From: an uncultured Collinsella sp.
GTDB lineage: Bacteria > Actinomycetota > Coriobacteriia > Coriobacteriales > Coriobacteriaceae
DNA: 7,702 nt
NCBI GenBank assembly: GCA_902464645.1
Contig: CABQKL010000084.1
Span: 1-7,702 of the forward strand
Direction: 5' to 3'
Both the position numbers and the translations under genes were made by a program. Positions 4,420 to 7,702 of the stretch are shown here, piece after piece; position 1 is the stretch's first letter, and every line of letters starts with the position of its first letter. The notes under the pieces were generated by a model. It was not told the origin of the DNA. It ran no database searches and saw only the letters and a program-made list of their open reading frames with translations.

Positions 4420-5730
4420 ATGAGCCAGTTCATCAACAACCCCGAGCATACCTTTGGTTTCGATACCCTGCAGCTGCACGTTGGCCAGGAGAGCGCCGAT
4501 CCTGCATCCGACTCCCGTGCCGTGCCTATCTACCAGACCACGAGCTATGTGTTCCGCAACTCCCAGCATGCTGCTGACCGCTTTGGTCTTGCCGACGCCG
4601 GTAACATCTACGGTCGTCTGACCAACTCCACCCAAGGCGTCTTCGAGGACCGCATTGCCGCGCTCGAGGGCGGCGTGGCGGGTCTTGCCGTCGCCTCCGG
4701 TGCTGCTGCCATCACCTATACCCTGCAGGCTCTTGCCCAGGCCGGTGACCACGTGGTCGCCCAGAAGACCATCTACGGCGGTTCCTACAACCTGCTGGAG
4801 CACACGCTCTCCCAGTTTGGCGTCGAGACCACCTTCGTCGATGCCCATAACCTGGACGAGGTCGAGGGTGCCATCAAGGACAACACCACGGTCATTTACC
4901 TCGAGACGCTCGGTAACCCCAACTCCGATATTCCCAACATCGACGCTATCTCCGAGGTCGCCAAGAAGCATGGCCTTCCGGTTGTTGTCGATAACACCTT
5001 CGGCACCCCGTACCTCTTCCGTCCGCTGGAGCACGGCGCCAACATCGTCGTCCACTCCGCAACCAAGTTCATCGGCGGCCACGGCACCTCGCTGGGCGGT
5101 GTGATTGTCGATGGCGGCAACTTTGACTGGAAGGCGAGCGGCAAGTATGCGCAGATCGCCGAGCCCAACCCCTCCTACCATGGCGTCTCGTTTGCCGAGG
5201 CTGCCGGTCCCGCCGCCTTCGCGACCTATGTCCGCGCCATCCTGCTGCGTGACGAGGGCGCTTGCATCAGCCCGTTTAACGCCTGGGTCCTGCTCCAGGG
5301 CACCGAGACCCTGTCGCTGCGCGTCGACCGCCATGTCGAGAACACCAAGAAGGTCGTTGAGTTCCTTGCCGGCGACAGCCACGTTGCCAAGGTGAACCAC
5401 CCGAGCCTGCCCGAGCACCCCGATCACGAGCTCTATCAGAAGTACTTCCCCCGCGGCGGCGCTTCGATCTTCACCTTCGAGATCAAGGGTGGTCAGGAGG
5501 CTGCCTGGAAGTTCATCGACCACCTGCAGGTCTTCTCGCTGCTCGCCAACGTGGCCGACGTCAAGTCGCTCGTCGTGCACCCGGCTACCACTACGCACTC
5601 CCAGCTCTCTGCCGAGGAGCTCGCCGAGCAGAACATCACGCCCTCCACGATCCGTCTTTCCATCGGTACCGAGAACGCCGAGGATATCATTTGGGATCTG
5701 AAGCAGGCCTTCGCCGCGCTGGACGAGTAA
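4420..5730 (+). CDS. metY: O-acetylhomoserine sulfhydrylase (aminocarboxypropyltransferase)
   Basis: This PLP enzyme of the Cys/Met metabolism family converts O-acetyl-L-homoserine and sulfide to L-homocysteine and acetate, the direct sulfhydrylation route to methionine. The product is 436 residues, the normal OAH-sulfhydrylase length and longer than the roughly 380-400 residues of cystathionine synthases and lyases. Visible sites are YGR (64-66), which contacts PLP phosphate from the partner subunit, SGAAA (93-97), D191 in VVDNTFGTPYL, and the PLP lysine K216 in HSATKFIGGHGTSLGG. The ATG at 4420 has AAGGAG 6 nt upstream and is followed by the family N-terminus FGFDTLQLHVGQ. The frame is open further upstream from a TTG at 4309, but that is leader RNA. 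The protein has only the initiator Met and one Cys. Codon use is strongly biased, suggesting high expression. Control is likely by the divergent LysR regulator and the leader. Confidence 0.97.
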   Translation: MSQFINNPEHTFGFDTLQLHVGQESADPASDSRAVPIYQTTSYVFRNSQHAADRFGLADAGNIYGRLTNSTQGVFEDRIAALEGGVAGLAVASGAAAITYTLQALAQAGDHVVAQKTIYGGSYNLLEHTLSQFGVETTFVDAHNLDEVEGAIKDNTTVIYLETLGNPNSDIPNIDAISEVAKKHGLPVVVDNTFGTPYLFRPLEHGANIVVHSATKFIGGHGTSLGGVIVDGGNFDWKASGKYAQIAEPNPSYHGVSFAEAAGPAAFATYVRAILLRDEGACISPFNAWVLLQGTETLSLRVDRHVENTKKVVEFLAGDSHVAKVNHPSLPEHPDHELYQKYFPRGGASIFTFEIKGGQEAAWKFIDHLQVFSLLANVADVKSLVVHPATTTHSQLSAEELAEQNITPSTIRLSIGTENAEDIIWDLKQAFAALDE

Positions 5731-5790
5731 GGCGACTTGTGCAAGGACCCCTTGCGACTCGATAGGTATAACTGCATAAAATGCCTGCTC

Positions 5791-5831
5791 AAGGCGCCTG
5801 TGCGAACAATGGTCGCACAGGCGCCTTTTTT
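5791..5831 (+). terminator. Intrinsic terminator of metY
   Basis: A perfect 15-bp stem pairs 5791-5805 with 5813-5827 around a 7-nt loop. It is GC-rich (GGCGCCTGTGCGA arm) and runs directly into T residues up to 5831. It lies 60 nt after the metY stop, so metY is probably transcribed alone or only with its leader. Confidence 0.93.
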
Positions 5832-6042
5832 GCATAGAGAGGGTGCAAAAACAGGGTTTTTGGCACGCTTTATGCATTCGAGTTGTGGAAAACTCCTGTT
5901 GAGAGGATGTGAGTTTTACGCAATTGACGTGCGCCTTTTGAGTAAAACCGCAGGTCGCGATTTGCTCGGGGTACTATGCAGCGCGATCGAATCACACACA
6001 GCTCAAACGCAGCAAAAACGCACTACGGAGGTTTCCAGCTAC
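5832..6042 (+). other. Intergenic leader region before the secreted 3D-like protein gene
   Basis: This 211-nt stretch has no gene I can support. It holds three dyads: a stem of GTGCAAAAA (5843-5851) with TTTTT/GCAC (5857-5866, one bulged G), GAGTT (5880-5884) with AACTC (5891-5895), and GTTTTAC (5913-5919) with GTAAAAC (5942-5948), a perfect 7-bp repeat with a 22-nt gap that could be a regulator site. TACTAT (5972-5977), the same hexamer as in the metY promoter, is a possible -10 element, but I see no good -35. The last 60 nt are A/C-rich and look like an unstructured 5' leader ending in GGAGG (6027-6031). Confidence 0.4.
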
Positions 6043-6819
6043 ATGAGGATCGATTCACGAAAACCGAAGGCCGCCGCCCTTTCTGCCACGCTTGCCGTGG
6101 CGCTTTTGGTGGGTGCCGGCGTAACCGAGGCCCACGCGGCGACGCTGTCCGACGCGGTTGGGTCCGCGCCCTCCGAGACCACGTTGATGCAGCCCGTCGA
6201 TTATCGCGGCGACGGTTTTGGCTCCATGCAGGAGTGGAACGCCTCCATGGGGGCCAAGCGCGACTCTTTGGAAGTTCGCGCTCAAATTATCATGAACATG
6301 TATGGCGACTATGCCACCGATGACGAGCGCGCCGTGCTTCAAGAATGCATCGACGGTGCGGGTAGCCTGCTGACGATGGGGGAGGTCGACGCCAAGTCGA
6401 CCGAGCTCGACGAGCTTCGCTCTACGCTTGAGGATGCCAAGCGCGAGGCGCTCGAGGCTGCCGCGGCCAAAGCCGAGGCTGCTGAGGCCGTTCAGGCTTC
6501 GTATTACAATGCCGGCTCCGGCTCGTCTTACGCGTCTGCTGCGTATTACGCGAACGGCTCGGGCCTGACGCGTTCGAGCGGCGTCAATAACTATAATGGC
6601 CGCCGCGAGACTTATTACAGCAGCAACGTGTTGTATCACCACCGCACGGGCGAATGGACGCAGGATTCCGAGGGCTTTTGGCGCGATTCCGATGGTTACT
6701 ACGTCGTGGCCGCGGGTGATAAGGCCCAAGGCTCCACGTTTACCGGTTCCAAGGGCGAGTGCAAGGTCTATGACTCCGGCTGCGCAGCCGGAACCACCGA
6801 CTACTACACTGGCTGGTAA
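6043..6819 (+). CDS. Secreted coiled-coil protein with C-terminal 3D-type (double-psi beta-barrel) domain
   Basis: The product is 258 residues. Residues 1-32 are a Sec signal peptide: basic MRIDSRKPK, a hydrophobic LSATLAVALLVGAGV core and a predicted AHA/AT signal peptidase I cleavage. Residues about 75-113 look helical, and 114-153 form a charged, Ala/Glu-rich likely coiled coil. A Gly/Ser/Tyr-rich linker (154-187) follows. The C-terminal 70 residues contain RETYYSSNVLYH, DSDGYYVVAAGD, KGECKVYDSGCAAGTTDYYTGW-type spacing. The D244-x-G-x3-G-x2-D253-x-Y pattern fits the 3D or MltA-like double-psi barrel found in peptidoglycan-active proteins, and C240 and C247 could form a disulfide. I infer a cell-envelope role, perhaps a cell-wall hydrolase; activity is not shown. 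The ATG at 6043 has GGAGG 11 nt upstream and is the start that gives the signal peptide. Confidence 0.85.
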   Translation: MRIDSRKPKAAALSATLAVALLVGAGVTEAHAATLSDAVGSAPSETTLMQPVDYRGDGFGSMQEWNASMGAKRDSLEVRAQIIMNMYGDYATDDERAVLQECIDGAGSLLTMGEVDAKSTELDELRSTLEDAKREALEAAAAKAEAAEAVQASYYNAGSGSSYASAAYYANGSGLTRSSGVNNYNGRRETYYSSNVLYHHRTGEWTQDSEGFWRDSDGYYVVAAGDKAQGSTFTGSKGECKVYDSGCAAGTTDYYTGW

Positions 6820-6844
6820 TTTTTCTGCATCACGGATATTTGGC

Positions 6845-6892
6845 GGACGGGCGTCTTTACCGAGCTTTAGGGCAACGTAAGGGCGCCCGTTC
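6845..6892. terminator. Long imperfect terminator-like hairpin after the 3D-like protein gene
   Basis: Bases 6845-6860 pair continuously with 6877-6892: 16 bp including three G-U pairs, around a 16-nt loop. It lies 25 nt after the stop codon of the secreted protein gene. The downstream sequence TATGTATGC is only mildly T-rich, so termination may be inefficient or the hairpin may simply stabilise the 3' end. Confidence 0.5.
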
Positions 6893-6965
6893 TATGTATG
6901 CATTTGAGTTAACAGAGCGCTTACCGTGGCAGTACGCCGCGCATATGGGCGCGGGGCACACTAAG

Positions 6966-6992
6966 TCACGAGAAACAAAGTCTTTCTCGTGG
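6966..6992 (+). promoter_or_regulatory. Hairpin abutting the Shine-Dalgarno sequence of the small membrane protein gene
   Basis: CACGAGAAA (6967-6975) pairs perfectly with TTTCTCGTG (6983-6991) around a 7-nt loop, and a T-G pair (6966 with 6992) extends it. The 3' arm takes in the first two bases of the Shine-Dalgarno sequence GGAGGA (6991-6996). It may modulate translation of the gene at 7006 or protect its mRNA. No U-tract follows, so it is not a terminator. Confidence 0.4.
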
Positions 6993-7005
6993 AGGAAGTG
7001 GTTCC

Positions 7006-7212
7006 ATGAACGCTCGAGATGTCGCTATTGCCGTCGTTGCCCTTTTGATCGGATGCCTTGGTCCGACGGCGGCGTTAACTGCCGGCTTGCAGTCCGCTAC
7101 GGGCGCCGCTCCTGTGATTGTGGGCGCCTTGATTGCAGCGGCGTTGCTGGGAAGCGCCGGCGTGCTACTTTGCCGCGATGACGAGGACGAGGTTCCGGAA
7201 TCGCAACGCTAA
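7006..7212 (+). CDS. Small two-helix membrane protein, function unknown
   Basis: This 68-residue ORF has a good Shine-Dalgarno sequence, GGAGGA (6991-6996), 9 nt before the ATG. Hydrophobic segments at about residues 6-29 and 34-56 are long enough to span the membrane as a hairpin and are separated by a short LQSATGAAP turn. The tail RDDEDEVPESQR is strongly acidic. With few charges at the N-terminus and R57 after the second helix, orientation is uncertain. I do not recognise the family. It stands alone between the secreted protein gene and a terminator. An overlapping frame from 6840 is open but lacks a ribosome binding site and protein-like composition. Confidence 0.65.
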   Translation: MNARDVAIAVVALLIGCLGPTAALTAGLQSATGAAPVIVGALIAAALLGSAGVLLCRDDEDEVPESQR

Positions 7213-7249
7213 CTGTTGTGAGATTGACAGCCGGTCATAGACGAAGATG

Positions 7250-7288
7250 AAAGCCGCCGCGGGGGAACGGTTCCCTTGCGGCGGCTTT
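7250..7288. terminator. Strong intrinsic terminator between convergent genes
   Basis: Bases 7250-7267 pair with 7271-7288 in an 18-bp stem (two G-U pairs) with a 3-nt CGG loop. The outer arms are AAAGCCGCCGC and GCGGCGGCTTT. The terminal T run is short (TTT, then GCTGTT), and on the other strand the stem leads into a T/C-rich stretch, so it may act in both directions for the small membrane protein gene and panE. Confidence 0.85.
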
Positions 7289-7321
7289 GCTGTTAAGGCT
7301 GTTGAATGCGGTGCGTTGGCG

Positions 7322-7702
7322 CTACCAGCTTTTCTCGATATCGCGGATGCGCCGACAGAGCCAATCGTTTTGCGGCACTTGGATATCGTGCTTGGCTGCG
7401 AGGCGGCAGATGGTGCCCGCGAACTCCTCGACTTCGGTTTTGCGCCTTGCGATGCGGTCTTGAGCCATCGAGGGCATACCGGCGGGGTCGATTCCCTCGA
7501 TGAGGTGCACCATTTGCGTCAGGTCTGCCTCGGTCAGCTCAATGCCCTCGGCGTTAGCGACCGCAAGCGTTTCGCGCATGGCGGAAACAAAGCAGCGACG
7601 CTGCTCGGAGCCCGGCTCCGTGGCGCTTCCGTAGGTCCCGCCGTAGGCCATGCAGGTCTGGTTGATGCCGTCGTTGAGCATGAGTTTGGCCCACATGCGG
7701 TG
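7322..7702 (-). CDS. panE: 2-dehydropantoate 2-reductase (ketopantoate reductase), C-terminal part
   Basis: The frame is open from the right edge of the window to a TAG at 7322-7324, giving the last 126 residues of a protein usually about 300 long; the NADP-binding N-terminal half lies outside. The C-terminal dehydrogenase domain shows the WAKLMLN motif with the catalytic lysine, GINQTCMAYGGTYG, and the signature PSMAQDRIARRKTEVEEFAG, which carries the substrate-binding serine and the glutamate of the PanE active site. It ends with HDIQVPQNDWLCRRIRDIE. The enzyme reduces ketopantoate to pantoate with NADPH in pantothenate and CoA synthesis. Some PanE-like paralogues act on other 2-oxo acids, so exact substrate is likely but not certain. 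Confidence 0.88.
   Translation of the reverse strand, partial: HRMWAKLMLNDGINQTCMAYGGTYGSATEPGSEQRRCFVSAMRETLAVANAEGIELTEADLTQMVHLIEGIDPAGMPSMAQDRIARRKTEVEEFAGTICRLAAKHDIQVPQNDWLCRRIRDIEKSW

Noticed and set aside
5843..5866. A second terminator after the metY terminator
   Set aside because: The stem is A/T-rich with a bulge and is not followed by a T-run; the hairpin at 5791-5831 already explains termination.
4171..5877. A 568-codon open frame antisense to metY
   Set aside because: It covers all of metY, the terminator and the leader. Strong G/C bias at metY third positions removes stops from the opposite strand. The translation has no recognisable domain.
5737..6042. Upstream extension of the secreted protein by 102 codons
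   Set aside because: It would read through the metY terminator and bury the signal peptide inside the protein.
6055..6729. A 224-codon open frame antisense to the secreted protein
   Set aside because: Composition is Arg/Gly/Val/Ile-rich without domains, and it mirrors the biased codons of the real gene on the other strand.
6840..7181. A 113-codon frame overlapping the small membrane protein gene
   Set aside because: No ribosome binding site, a Cys/Arg-rich shadow translation, and it runs through the 6845-6892 hairpin.

Overview
The window looks like ordinary chromosome from a high-GC Gram-positive gut anaerobe. My best guess is Coriobacteriia, probably Collinsella: codons in the metY gene end almost always in C or G, and the secreted 3D-like protein and the PanE C-terminus resemble Collinsella proteins I recall. 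That assignment is by recall, not by a search. I see no tRNA, rRNA, CRISPR array, insertion sequence or phage gene.

Layout. At the left edge is the 3' part of a Cof-type HAD phosphatase gene (+). It converges on a minus-strand block that reads right to left: a LysR-type regulator (3207-4145), ribonuclease HI (2658-3143), a Gfo/Idh/MocA oxidoreductase (1478-2584), an acylphosphatase-domain protein (1074-1475, only 2 nt after the oxidoreductase) and a PerR-like Fur-family regulator (632-1012). Divergent from the LysR gene is metY (4420-5730), the O-acetylhomoserine sulfhydrylase that makes homocysteine directly from sulfide, followed by a strong intrinsic terminator. After it come a secreted coiled-coil plus 3D-type cell-wall protein (6043-6819), a 68-residue two-helix membrane protein (7006-7212), a terminator, and the C-terminal part of ketopantoate reductase PanE on the minus strand at the right edge.

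The most interesting part is the 274-nt region between lysR and metY. It holds an ATC-N9-GAT LysR-type box centred about 66 nt upstream of the expected metY transcription start, and a clean TTGACC-N17-TACTAT promoter whose spacer carries an inverted repeat. It is followed by a long untranslated leader that encodes a 17-codon peptide, MNCLLRRMPGSCLRPSA. The peptide has its own Shine-Dalgarno sequence, two Cys codons, an internal Met codon and a run of four codons (TTA CTA AGA CGA) that metY never uses. The leader can form mutually exclusive hairpins, has a 33-nt G-free pyrimidine tract, and ends in a possible two-state switch around the metY Shine-Dalgarno sequence. I read this as a candidate leader-peptide attenuator that senses sulfur amino acids (inference). 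MetY itself has one methionine, the initiator, and one cysteine in 436 residues, consistent with a sulfur-sparing enzyme.
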